Shown: in pieces, positions 21,666 to 31,979 of the stretch
Numbering within the stretch: position 1 is the first letter of the stretch
How the letters are laid out: each line of letters opens with the position of its first letter
Source of the DNA: Cyrtodaria siliqua
Taxonomy: Eukaryota; Mollusca; Bivalvia; Adapedonta; Hiatellidae
Reading direction: 5' to 3'
DNA length: 64,000 bases
NCBI GenBank assembly: GCA_037043455.1
Contig: JAWPHD010003084.1
Location: 62,001 to 126,000, forward strand
The notes under the pieces: generated by a model
What the model was told of the DNA's origin: nothing
The model's input: only the letters and a program-made list of their open reading frames with translations
The model's database searches: none
Translations under genes and position numbers: made by a program

Positions 21666-23345
21666 TCCCCTATAAGTGATATTGATATGGGACTTTTCTA
21701 AAATGATGAGTATGACATGATGTTGATCCTTGTAGAAAATTGATTCGATGTTAATCATGGCTGCCAGCGGCCATTTTTGTTGACATAGAGTTATATAATG
21801 AAAACTTGTAGCGACTATTTCTCTGAAACTACCGGACGGATTTTTATGAAACTTTACAGAAATGTTGCTCTTGATGTCTTATTGATCCTGGCAAATCGAT
21901 TTTTAAAATACAAGTTTGTAGCGACTACTTCTTGAAAACTGTAAGTGATATTGACACGGGACTTTTTCTAAAATGATCAGCGTGACGTGATGTTGGTCCC
22001 TGTCAAAAATGATTTTGATTCGACATTAAACATGGCCGCCAGCGGCCATCTTTGTTTACATAGAGTTATATAATGAAAACTTGCAGTGACTACTCCCCTG
22101 AAATTACTTGACGCATTTTCATGAAACTTCAGGGGAATTTTGCTTTTGATGTCTGATTGATCCTAGCAAAATTTCCGGAAATTCAAGATAGCGACACGGC
22201 AAAAAATAATAATTGAAAAAAAATCCAGTTTGTAGCGAGTACTTCTTGAAAACTATGTGATATTGATATGGGACTTTTTCTAAAATGATCAGCAGGACAT
22301 GGTGTTGATCCCTGTCGAAAACTATTTTGATTCGACGTTAATCATGTCCGCCAGCGGCCATATTTGTTGGCATAGAGTTATATAAAGAAAACTTGTAGCG
22401 ACTACTCTGATATAGAGTTATATAGTAAACACTTGCAGCAACTACTCCACTGAAACTACTTAATGCATTTTCATGAAACTTTACAGGAATTTTGCTATTG
22501 ATGTCAAATTAATCCCAGTAAAATTTTAGGTTGGCCGAAAATTCAAGATGGCCGCCACGGCTAAAAATATATTTTTTAAAAACAAATTTGTAGCAAGTAC
22601 TTCTTGAAAACTATAAGTGATATTGATATGGGACTTTTTTTTAAATGATCAGCATGACATGATATTGATCCTTGTCGAAAACTAGTTTGATGCAACAGTA
22701 AATATGACCGCCAGCGCTATCTTTGTTTACATAGAGTTTGTATAGTAACAATTTGTAGAGACTACTGCTCTGCAACAACTTAACGAATTGTCATGAAACT
22801 TCACAGGGATGTTGCTCTTGATGTCTAGTCTAAGGGACTTTTTCTGTAATGATCAGCATGACATGATGTTGATCGTTGTTGAAATGTATTTTGATTCGAG
22901 ATTAAACATGGCCGCCAGCGGCCATCTTTGTTTACATAGAGTTATACAGTAAAAACTTGTAGCGACTATTCCTCTAAAACTACTCGACGGATTTTCATGA
23001 AACTTCACAGGAATGTTGCTCTTGATGTCTAGTTGATCCTAGCAAAATATATGTTCGGCCGGAAATTCAAGATGGCCGTCATAGCTAAAGGTAGATTTTT
23101 AAAAGCAAATTTGTAGAGAATATTTTTTGATAACTATATATGATATTGATATTGGACTTTTTCCAAAATGATCAGCATGACATGATGTTGGTCCTTTTTG
23201 AAATTTATTTTGATTCAACATTTAAAATGGCTGCAGCGGCAATCTTTGTAGCGACTACTGCACAGATTTTTTATGAAACTTCACAGGAATGCTGATCTAG
23301 CTATCAAAACCTATCAGTAGAGCTTCAAGGTCATTAACCTCTTGT
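21665..23345. repeat. family A tandem block, about 6 degenerate units
   Basis: The cycle is GTGATATTGATATGGGACTT, TGATCAGCATGACATGATG, CGGCCATCTTTGTTTACATA, GTAGCGACTACTCCTCTGAA, CATGAAACTTCACAGGAATG, TTGATCCTAGCAAAAT, AAGATGGCCGCCACGGCTAA. It repeats roughly every 280-300 bp with decay. Confidence 0.85.
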
Positions 23346-23349
23346 TAAG

Positions 23350-23795
23350 TGTTTGAATTCTTATTTGTACCCTTAAGCATCTGGTCCTTGATTTTATAGA
23401 TTAATATGTCCAAAAAAAAGAAAGTCTGAATAATGTACTAAAATTGTCTCATGAAAGTGTGCTCAGTGCAGTTGCTACGCGCTACTAAAACTCCGATCAG
23501 CAAAGAGAAGCTACCAAAATATGGTACGGATTTAATTAAAATAAGTACTTTATAAATGGAAACACATGGATGCGCTGTTTATCTGGAGCACTGACTCTTA
23601 AACATAGAAACTGTACTTACAAATATGTATCTCCATCGAGCATGCTTAGGAACCTTTGATTGCTTGATATAACCAAGCTTATGTGTTGCAGGGTTCTCCA
23701 TTTGTTTTTGAGTTGTTGGGAATGTTTTAAAAGTAGGCAACTGATTTATAATTATTACCTTTAAGCATTCGAGAAATATATCAACAGCTAAAGAT
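23350..23795. other. spacer, no feature
   Basis: AT-rich and without recognised repeat or exon. Confidence 0.4.
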
Positions 23796-23797
23796 GT

Positions 23798-23846
23798 CTA
23801 GAATCACAGACCTAATAACAATTTATTAATATGTCTGTGCTAGAAT
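23798..23846. mobile_element. 35 bp palindromic micro-element with 7 bp direct repeats
   Basis: CACAGAC at 23805 and GTCTGTG ending at 23839 are reverse complements bounding an AT-rich core. The insert is flanked on both sides by the identical heptamer CTAGAAT (23798-23804 and 23840-23846). It is homologous to the 39 bp units at 60922-61192. Confidence 0.7.
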
Positions 23847-23949
23847 GTATAAAGTTAATTAATACTGCTAGCAATGCCTCGCGAAATCCAATGACACTAA
23901 GCTATTTGTAACTTCAAGCGTCTGTCGTCCTACAGGTCCGTGTCTACTA

Positions 23950-24428
23950 AATAAAAACAGACTGTGATTGGTCAAAAAAGTCTAGGGAATCCGAGACTAA
24001 TGTTTACCAATGTGAAGACATGGATTGGATAAAAATAATGACTGAAATAAAACAACTTGAGAATTCAAACAAAAATATGTTTTCTTTAAAGTGGATCATT
24101 TAATACATTTTTTATAGTTATTTTTTAAAATTATGACTGAAAAATTAAATTAGGTACACGTTGACATTCGGCGAGAAAAAAACTGCAAAACTGTGGGGTG
24201 AGTCACTTCGGAGCCAGAACGACTAACTTCTCATTGAATTCGCTATGAGAAAAAATTCTTCATTAAATTTCACTTGGATGTAAGTTTCACAGTTATCTCG
24301 TTAGCACGAGACGAGATTTCACGCGATTTCACAAAGGTTTGAAAGATTTGTGCCATCTCAAGTTGAACTTCGATCTAAAAAATTATTATGTCACATCTTT
24401 GACTTGTTAACTAAACAATCAGCCAACC
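23950..24428 (+). promoter_or_regulatory. putative promoter and 5' UTR of the BEN-like gene
   Basis: Two inverted CCAAT-type words (ATTGG at 23967-23975 and 24014-24018) lie about 400 bp before the start codon. No TATA box was identified. The assignment is positional. Confidence 0.25.
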
Positions 24429-24591
24429 ATGCACGCCATTGTGTTTTGGGATTGCGAAAGCACGTTCACGGTGGTCGCATTGAAGTCTATCATTGCGCCT
24501 AGAAAAGGTTTGGACGAGTACAAACTTGGTGACAGTGTGATTGCGCCATACAAAGGAAAAGCTCTGAAATGCAAACTGTATGAGTTTGAAG
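24429..24591 (+). CDS. first coding exon of a putative BEN-domain gene
   Basis: ATG in good context (CCAACCATGC) opens 54 codons and ends at a strong donor GAAG|GTAAGA (phase 1). The peptide starts MHAIVFWDCESTFTVVAL and continues to LGDSVIAPYKGKAL, KCKLYEFEG. Short N-terminal exons of this style (hydrophobic strand, charged turn, then a 'GDSVIA.YKGK' Tudor/SH3-like strand pair) are common at the start of invertebrate BEN-domain proteins. That supports pairing it with the C-terminal exons at 37.6-38.8 kb on the same strand. Linkage across 12 kb is an inference; the middle exons were not identified. Coding status rests on the Kozak context, open frame and donor. Confidence 0.5.
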
Positions 24592-24829
24592 GTAAGACCT
24601 TATACAATTTGCGTGAAAACTGGATTCATGTAGATACTGTTTATTGTTTACTCAATTATCAATACGACAATAGTCGAGTAGTTCTGCATACCCTTAGTAT
24701 TCTGTTTTTGTCTTGTGTCAAACAAGGTACTACACACATTTTGTTTTCGTACTTTTACGCTCGTCAACACATCTACCGGTCATTTAGAGATGTTCCAGTG
24801 TGTGTGTGTGTGTAATTATAAGGGTTATG

Positions 24830-25135
24830 GTCACTTCTCCCTGATAGCGGGCCGCTGACAGCAGGTAATAATGTATATATATAATGTAATATGTTCAACC
24901 GGTTACTATAGCTGAGTGTGGCCATATGTTATCTTCATAGAATAACGCGATGTCGGGTTGATTTCTCAGGAATGTTAACAGTTTGTACCCGTTATTTTCC
25001 TGAAACACATATATGCCAGTAAACGTTTGAAGCGAGTGCTAAGCTTCCTTTCAGTAAAGATGATAAATGAAAAGTATATTTAGGCATAATGGCAATCGAT
25101 AAACAGCCATCCGCTAACAGATACTGCTCCTTTCT
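24830..25135. other. intron sequence, no feature
   Basis: A (GT)8 tract just before (24797-24813) and otherwise unremarkable AT-rich sequence. Confidence 0.4.
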
Positions 25136-25137
25136 TG

Positions 25138-25510
25138 CAGGATTTCCCCCATCTTGAACCAGAATGTTCCTTATAAGCATATTTCAGATCGCTGAGACCT
25201 ACTTTGGTCGAAATATAGTCTATTCTCCGCTATGAGAAGTACATATGTATTCTTTTTAGCAGGATTTTCACTAAACTCCACCAAAATGTTCCTTTTATGC
25301 ATCTAGAATCGTATGCAAAATTTCAGATCACCAGGTCTACTTTGGACGAAATATAGGTCACGTCCGGTCTACGCTATGACAAGCGTATCGTTTCTTTTTT
25401 TGCAGGATTTTCGCAAATCTCCATCAAAATGTTTGTTGTAAGCATCTAATGTAAGATTGCTAAGACCTACTTTGAACGAAATATAGGCACGTCCGGTCTC
25501 TACATTCAAG
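25138..25510. repeat. tandem repeat, about 120 bp, 3 units
   Basis: Each unit carries TTGCAGGATTT, AAAATGTTC, GACCTACTTTGG and CGAAATATAG. A fourth unit lies at 27345-27465. Confidence 0.8.
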
Positions 25511-25519
25511 TTATTTTAT

Positions 25520-25980
25520 TAAGTCTAATATTACCAAAAGCCGTACAGTTCTCAAACTTCATACACACTTACATCTATTTGGCAGCAATATGTTCCTACC
25601 CAATTCAGGTCAATATAAATGACTTTGGCCTACTTTTTATACTTTAAATTCATTCAAGTTTTACATCCAAGTATTTTTATAAACTCAGCTTCTCAGATAC
25701 CAAAACCCATACAGTTTCCAAATTTCATACACACTTATATCTGTATGACAGCAATATGTTCCTACTCAAATCAGGTCAATATAAATGACCTTGACCTACT
25801 TCATCGATGTTAATTTACATTAAAGTTTAGCATCATGTCTTTTATTATGCCCATGACTCTGATGCCACAAGCAGTACAGCTTTTAAACTTCATACACACA
25901 TCTATATGACAGTAATATGTTCCTACCCAAATCAGGTCAATATAAATGACCTTGACCTACTTTTTACACTAACATTTTAA
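25520..25980. repeat. tandem repeat, about 120 bp, 3-4 units
   Basis: Units share ACAGTT[CT]TCAAACTTCATAC, AGCAATATGTTCCTACCC and TCAGGTCAATATAAATGACC. One more unit at 27120-27235. Confidence 0.85.
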
Positions 25981-25994
25981 ATTGACGTTTTTAG

Positions 25995-27115
25995 ATCAAC
26001 TGAGCAGAAGGTTCAAGGTGGTGATCACCCTTCGTCTTTTGTCGTTAACTTTTGCTTTAAACAACTTCTCCTCTGAAACCGCTTGGCCAATTTTGACCAA
26101 ACTTCAAATGGATGTCATCATGATCCTTACATGAATGGTTTTAGATTTGTTAAAATTAGCTCAGCGCCACATCCAAGATGGCTGCCATTGCCATTTATGG
26201 TCGAAACCTTAAACAATCTTCTTCTCAAGAACCACTGGACAGATTTCGACAGTTTTTCTTTTAAAATGATCGCCAATGCCTAGACTTTCAATTTTGTTCA
26301 AATGAAGACATCGGGGTTAAAAATGGCCGTGCCCTGGGGGTCCAAAGTTTGTATATTGGGACCCTGGGTTCGAATTTGGCCCTGTCCCAGGCGTCACAGT
26401 TTTACATAGAAAAAATAATTAAAATCTTCTTCTGTGAAACTACAAGAGCCAGAGGTTTAATATTTTGCATTGACTATAAGGTTGTGGTCCTTTACCAAAT
26501 TTCTTTGGCCCCGCCTCAGGGGTCACTTGTTTTACATAGACTTGTATAGGGAAAATCTTTTAAAAAAAAATCTTCTCTGAAACGGAAAGAGCCAGAGGTT
26601 TAATATTTTGCATTTGCTAATTATGGTCTTCTACCGAGTTTGTTCAAATTTGGCCCCATCCCGGGCATCACAGTTTTACATATAGTAAAACAATTTTAAA
26701 AAATCTTCTCTAAAACTACAAGTGCCAGAGGTTTTACTATAAGCTTATGGTCCTTTACCAGGTTTATTCAAATGGTGACCTTGTGTCACATTTGGCCCTG
26801 CTCCAGGGGTCACATGTTTTACACAGACTTGTATATGGAAAAACTTACAAAATCTTCTACCCTGAAACCACAAGGCACAAAGCTCTCATTCATTACAAGT
26901 AGCCATGTGGTCCTGAGATTTTGGCCCTGTCCTTGGGATTACACTCTAGCACCTTCATTTTGTATTTGATCTTCACCAAACTTGTGTCAGTGTCTTTATA
27001 TTAATGTTGTTAACACAACAGAAGCCACATTTCTTGAACAATCTTAACCAAACATGCACAGATTGTATATAACCATAAGATTTCGAAGAAGTTCAATAAT
27101 GGGCCAGATGGCCTT
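25995..27115. repeat. degenerate tandem repeat, about 170 bp, several units
   Basis: Units share GTCACA[TG]TTTTACATAGA, AATCTTCT[CT]TGAAAC, AGAGCCAGAGGTTTAATAT and TTTGGCCC[CT]G. The start (TTCAAGATGGCTGCC-like text at 26170) is related to family A. Confidence 0.75.
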
Positions 27116-27119
27116 CTTG

Positions 27120-27465
27120 TTTATTAAGTCAATTACTCACATACAAAAAGCCTTACAGTATTCAAACTTCATACATACATCTATATGGCATCATTATGTT
27201 CCTACCCAAATCAGGTCCATATAACTTGCCTTTTAATATAACACTTACCTGTAACATTTTGTTACTCCATTTTGTAAGCAACCGATAACCCTCTAGCGGG
27301 GCATTCGGGTCCCTTGGACACATTTTCTAGTTTCTATTTTTTGTGCAGGATTTTTAAGAAACTCCAACAAATTGTTCCTTGTATGCATCTAACACCACAT
27401 GCAACAGTTCAGGTCGCTGACACCAACTTAGCATGAAATATAGGTCACGTCCGGTCTCATCTGCA
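27120..27465. repeat. stray units of the 25.1-25.9 kb repeats
   Basis: One unit of the 25520 family (27120-27235) and one of the 25138 family (27345-27465) separated by unrelated sequence. Confidence 0.7.
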
Positions 27466-27804
27466 ACATGCATCCACCTAAGTATGTAAGGAATGGATCT
27501 CTCATGGGATTGTCATTGTTGTTGGTCAAATCAAAATTTAAATACATAGTACTGACCACGTTTATCAACTTGCAAAAAATGTCGGTCAATAGATTAGTTC
27601 TAAATTTGACGGGCAAATGCGTTTTCACATACACTTTTTGCACCAAATGCTAGGAGATATTTTCATGCAAACTAAATGCTAGGAGATATTTTCATGCACA
27701 CTGTGTGATCAAAACCGCTAAATATTTCATATTTGGAATATGTATATGTATGTTAACCAGAAGTGTCCACAACAAGAAGAAGAATAACTTGACCTTGTCG
27801 ACAG

Positions 27805-27931
27805 ACCAGCGTGTCATATGCTACTAATGTTATGGTTGATACTAAACTCTGCAACAATTCACTGTTCACACTGATCCTTCGTTCGTCACTGGACAAAAAG
27901 CCAAAAGCACCGTTTACCATAGACTTGACAG
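27805..27931 (+). CDS. candidate exon, function unknown
   Basis: Open frame of 42 codons (TSVSYATNVMVDTKLCNN, then LRSSLDKKPKAPFTIDL) between a possible acceptor CTTGTCGACAG and a consensus donor ACAG|GTAAGG. It is phase 0 at entry and phase 1 at exit. It lies on the same strand as, and inside, the presumed BEN-gene intron, just before the truncated LTR. No family is recognised, and the acceptor has a weak pyrimidine tract. It could be a real middle exon or chance. Confidence 0.25.
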
Positions 27932-27977
27932 GTAAGGAGTTGACTGAAAGTGATGTATATTTTTTAATAATTCTCTA

Positions 27978-28336
27978 GCGAGAGCTAGAAGACAATGGGT
28001 TTTATAGCAAACATTACGCCCAAATCATTATTTCCCCCGTTCAGTCCGTGACAAACGTGGCTAAATCTACAGTATTGAATCTACACGAGAGGCCCCTTAT
28101 ACAATTTTGCCGTTTAAGGAAAATATACCTATACGTTTACATGCATTAGCACAAAACTAAACTTATGACACGGCCTCTCTGGCGGCCACTTAAAATGTGC
28201 ACGCTTTTACGTGTTACATGAATAGATCATGAATATTGTGAAATTGTTTCAACTCGAACAATAGATTTTGGATGTAACCGATAACTTACAAGAGCTATGA
28301 ACGACCAATACGCTCTACCCGTGACATTTTGTGACA
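27978..28336 (-). repeat. 3' LTR, truncated
   Basis: Matches 33190-33548 with three mismatches over 359 bp. It starts (minus strand) TGTCACAAAATG next to the polypurine tract. It breaks off internally at 27978 instead of at the TGTGACA end of the full LTR, so about 1.2 kb of LTR is lost. Confidence 0.9.
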
Positions 28337-28350
28337 ACCTCTCCCCACTT
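28337..28350 (-). promoter_or_regulatory. polypurine tract
   Basis: On the minus strand AGTGGGGAGAGGT abuts the 3' LTR start. This is the expected plus-strand DNA primer of an LTR retrotransposon. Confidence 0.85.
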
Positions 28351-28768
28351 AAAGAAAGTGCTACACTTTTAAAATTCAACAAAATGATAATTAATATTTA
28401 CACGTTAAGAAACTATTAATTCTTCGGAGCAAATGAGCGACAAAACGTACAAGCTGATCGCTCAATCGCTTGAGTATGTTAACTATTACTACTGAAGGAT
28501 GCAACTTTCAGCTAGTACAACGACCGTCTTCCGGAAACATCCACTGCAGTTATAACCTAACTATAATATGTAATTACAATTTCAACACTATTCTACAATT
28601 GTACACTACCCTGTCGTAACATATACTACTATTGTACAATACACTGCAATACACTATTGTATTAAACTGGTCATTATGTGCGGCGGCTTAAATATTCTTC
28701 CCCAATATTGTCCTTTCCACGGTCTATTACACCGACTCTACTGTTGCTAATAACACTACTTCCTGCCA

Positions 28769-29389
28769 CTACCAAAACTCCAACTTTATACATTGCATCC
28801 ATCGCATTACCAGTATATATATATACTGTTTGCGAAATGGAGTAGGGTCTCTCGTTTCCCTAATCGGCTTTGCTAAAGTGTGCTTAAAGCTACACTGCAC
28901 TACATCTGTTGGTCTCGACTTATCGGACCGAACAGTACTACACTCAGAGTCTAAACGACTTACCTCTCGTTTCTCTGCTACACTAAGCATGCCCGATATG
29001 TCTACATCGGCTGCTGTCTCCTTACCTACACTAGTAGGAAAATACATGGGACTAGTGTCCTCACTACTGTCTTCCTCACTATCCTCAATAACTGCAACAT
29101 TAACTACGGTTAACACCCCTTGTTGCCCATTATCGGTTCTACTGATATACTCTTTCAGCATATTCGCATGAAAGGTCTTTAACTTTCCGTTTATCTCGAT
29201 ACGGTAATCCATAGTGTTCACTATCCCTCTAACGTAAAACGGATCTTTCCATTGTAATAACAACTTGTTATTGTCGGTCGGGAGTAACAGTAACACCTGG
29301 TCATCTATCTTAAACTTCCTAGCTCTAGCTTTCTGGTCAAGGTACCGTTTATACTTGGTACTTGCCTTAACTAACCGGACCCTTAACAC
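28769..29389 (-). pseudogene. integrase C-terminal domain plus RT N-terminus remnant
   Basis: Reads RARKFKIDDQVLLLLPTDNN, KLLLQWKDPFYV, DYRIEINGKLKTFHANML: the SH3-like C-terminal domain of a Ty3/gypsy integrase. After an acidic spacer come DVDISGMLSVAEKREVSRL, VQCSFKHTLAKPI and RDPTPFRK, matching the start of a gypsy RT. The frame then degrades and stops at 28769. Integrase C terminus followed directly by RT start shows integrase-before-RT order. The upstream catalytic core is deleted and the remnant is out of frame with gag-protease. Confidence 0.8.
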
Positions 29390-31317
29390 TTCTTCACTAC
29401 ACCATCCTTGGCCTTCACTTTACAAGGACCTAATGACTCGTCTTGAGTTTGTGCTTCTATAAACTCCGCTTTAGATATGTCACCTACGGCTGCAGGAACC
29501 TTTAATTTTCTATAAGCCTGAGCTTGCTTCTGAACCTGCGCTCTAGTCTCTACGGCATTACTTATGCTACTTCTAAAATCGGACATTACCGGAAGTGCTG
29601 AACCTTCTATGTTCCCTATCGTTAAATCATACATCGGGTCGTCCATACATAGTGCCTCTGTAGTCCCTTTAAAGAAAGGTGTATCTATATCTATTCTCGC
29701 TATTGGCACGTGCTCTACCGACTTATTTAACAACATACACGGTGACTGTTTACCTACCAACTGGTCATCCGTAACTAAACTACGCCTAACTACCACACAT
29801 GTACAACCTGTATGCCTCATTACAATTACGTCCGTGCCATTCACTCTACCATCTGCCGTTGGAAGATTTGCATACGGAAAGAGACATGTTCCGATCTTCT
29901 CCATTACACCATCCGCTTTAACACAACAGCTACTACTCTCGGTTTTAATAACCGGACTATTACGACCTCTGCCTCTACTTCTCCCTCGGTTTTGACCACC
30001 TCTACCTCTACCGAAATTCCATGGGTTGTTAAAACCTTGGTTCGGACTACCTACATTGTTGTCCACTCTACTATTGTCACTAAAATTGTCTACGACAGCG
30101 GACACTTTCACCGCTTTCCTACACTCATGTGAAGCATGATTCCCATTACAGTGACGACCACGAATAAAAGGTCTACCTATGTTACCACTATTGCTACCTC
30201 CTCGAGCACCCATCAAACTACCTCCACCTCTATAGTTTCCACTCTGGCCTTTCTGTTTATGATCGACCCCTTGCCTATCTCTAAAAGTTCTGTCTTTCGA
30301 CACTACATTATGAGCTCCACCTCTAGCCTCGGCAAACTGATCTGCTTGTGTTGCCATTTCTCCTACACTAGCTAATTTTCTTTCTTTCAGAAATAAGAAC
30401 AGATCTCTACTACAAACATTGAATAGCTGGTCCCGCAACAAGAAATCTATGAGGCCCTGATAAGTCTGCGCTACCTTCCCTAACTCTAACCACCTATCTA
30501 AGTAATTTCTAGACCTACTAATAAACTGAATAAATGACTCGCCTTTCTCAGGCAGACAAGCTCTAAACCGCTTTCTAAAACCTTCTTCAGTTAGCTCAAA
30601 TCTCTTTAAAAGAGCATCCTTTAACTTGTCATAGTCAAGAGCATCTACACTAGGTAATCTAGAAAATACATCTAAGGCCTTGCCTCTCAATAACGCACTT
30701 AAATGAACTGCCCACTTATCTTTGGTCCATTCCTGTAACTCAGCATAACGCTCGAACCGTAACAAGTAACTGTCCATGTTATCTTTGTCAGCATCAAAGT
30801 ATGGTAACTTCGAACCTTTTAACTTCCCAGAATAACTATCTTTCCCTTCAGTTTTACTTTCCTTACTATGTGTCTTAGCTGCTTTCAACTCTAAAGCTAA
30901 CTTATGCTCAAACTCTTTTTGCTCCCTTTCCATTATCATCTTAGCCTTAGCTAGTCTACCATCTGTTTCGAACTTCTCATGTTCTAACTCTTGCTTCTCC
31001 CTTACTATTCTACTTTCTAATTCTACCTTCTCCTTATCAGCATCTAGCTTCTCTTTAGCTAATCTACTTTCGAATTCTAGCTTCTCTTTATCAGCATCTA
31101 GCTTCTCTTTAGCTAATCTACTTTCGAATTCTAGCTTCTCTTTAGCTATTCTACTTTCTTCATCTCTTTCCTGCTTTGCTAATTCTCTTTCCTTCAGTCT
31201 AAATTCCCTTTCTCTAGCCTGTTCGTCTTTAACAAAGGTTCTAAGCTCCTCTCCAGCATACCCTAACTCCTTACCCATTTCCGTAAGATCCTTTATGGAC
31301 GTCATGGTTATAGACAT
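29383..31317 (-). CDS. gag-protease polyprotein of Gmr1-like element (644 aa)
   Basis: Intact ORF from MSITMTSIKDLTEMG. Residues about 30-150 are a highly charged coiled coil with an 18-residue module (EKLEFESRLAKEKLDADK) present twice in tandem. About 170-340 is the capsid-like gag region (PYFDADKDNMDSYLLRFERY, WAVHLSALLRGKALDVF, FIQFISRS). About 350-455 is Arg/Gly-rich with a degenerate zinc knuckle (CNGNHASHEC, one Cys short). About 490-570 is a retropepsin-like domain (GRVNGTDVIVMRHTGCTCVV) whose usual D-T/S-G is HTG, so catalysis is probably lost. The end (EFIEAQTQDESLG) is the linker before integrase. The frame stops where the integrase deletion begins. It could make Gag protein but not a working protease. 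Confidence 0.85.
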   Translation of the reverse strand: MSITMTSIKDLTEMGKELGYAGEELRTFVKDEQAREREFRLKERELAKQERDEESRIAKEKLEFESRLAKEKLDADKEKLEFESRLAKEKLDADKEKVELESRIVREKQELEHEKFETDGRLAKAKMIMEREQKEFEHKLALELKAAKTHSKESKTEGKDSYSGKLKGSKLPYFDADKDNMDSYLLRFERYAELQEWTKDKWAVHLSALLRGKALDVFSRLPSVDALDYDKLKDALLKRFELTEEGFRKRFRACLPEKGESFIQFISRSRNYLDRWLELGKVAQTYQGLIDFLLRDQLFNVCSRDLFLFLKERKLASVGEMATQADQFAEARGGAHNVVSKDRTFRDRQGVDHKQKGQSGNYRGGGSLMGARGGSNSGNIGRPFIRGRHCNGNHASHECRKAVKVSAVVDNFSDNSRVDNNVGSPNQGFNNPWNFGRGRGGQNRGRSRGRGRNSPVIKTESSSCCVKADGVMEKIGTCLFPYANLPTADGRVNGTDVIVMRHTGCTCVVVRRSLVTDDQLVGKQSPCMLLNKSVEHVPIARIDIDTPFFKGTTEALCMDDPMYDLTIGNIEGSALPVMSDFRSSISNAVETRAQVQKQAQAYRKLKVPAAVGDISKAEFIEAQTQDESLGPCKVKAKDGVVKKC

Positions 31318-31979
31318 TGTGAACTACACACTACAATAATTACAATACACACGTCACTAATAATTCTACTCAACTAACTACTAATGGTAAGTCACTGTGT
31401 CCTCAGTAAATACCTGGGCATCATCATAGGACAAGTTACATACACATTTGTACTAGCGCTAACTACTAACGGTTATGTGTAGATAGTATCTAGCTTCCAC
31501 AAAAAATATACACAACATAAAATATCTTAATTTGATATTGGACATAAACCTTAAACAATCATCGAAATGTGTATAACATGTACATGTGTATTTACTTCTC
31601 CCATCAATATAAGTATACTCGAGTGTCACAACATGAGTAGAACGTCTTGTTTGCCAACCTAATTGGATAGTATGTGTATATCAAGGGAGGTAAAACAGAC
31701 ACCCAACTTATTGAGCAAAAGTGCCTCAGACCCACTCGTGTAGACCACTGCGACCTCGCGCCAAGAAAAGAACGGACAAAACAACAGTTTGGACTCACCC
31801 TACCCTTGTCGTGTCTTGACTTGTCTTCCAAGCTGTGGCCGTGATCGTCGACAGTCGCCTTGATGGATCAGAGGGTGGTACACAATTCTAAAATAATAAG
31901 TAGAGATTTAGTATATCATAATAAAGATCACTTATTGATTCTTTCCCTCCGTAGTCGCCCAAAATCCCACTTCACCAGT
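31318..31979 (-). other. 5' leader of the LTR element, with primer-binding site
   Basis: Immediately inside the 5' LTR end the minus strand reads AC then TGGTGAAGTGGGATTTT. TGG start and spacing fit a tRNA primer-binding site at about 31978-31962. The remaining 0.6 kb leader has no ORF of note. Confidence 0.7.

Noticed and set aside
28830..30375. Plus-strand ORFs of 79-143 codons
   Set aside because: Antisense shadows of the gag-protease and integrase coding regions.
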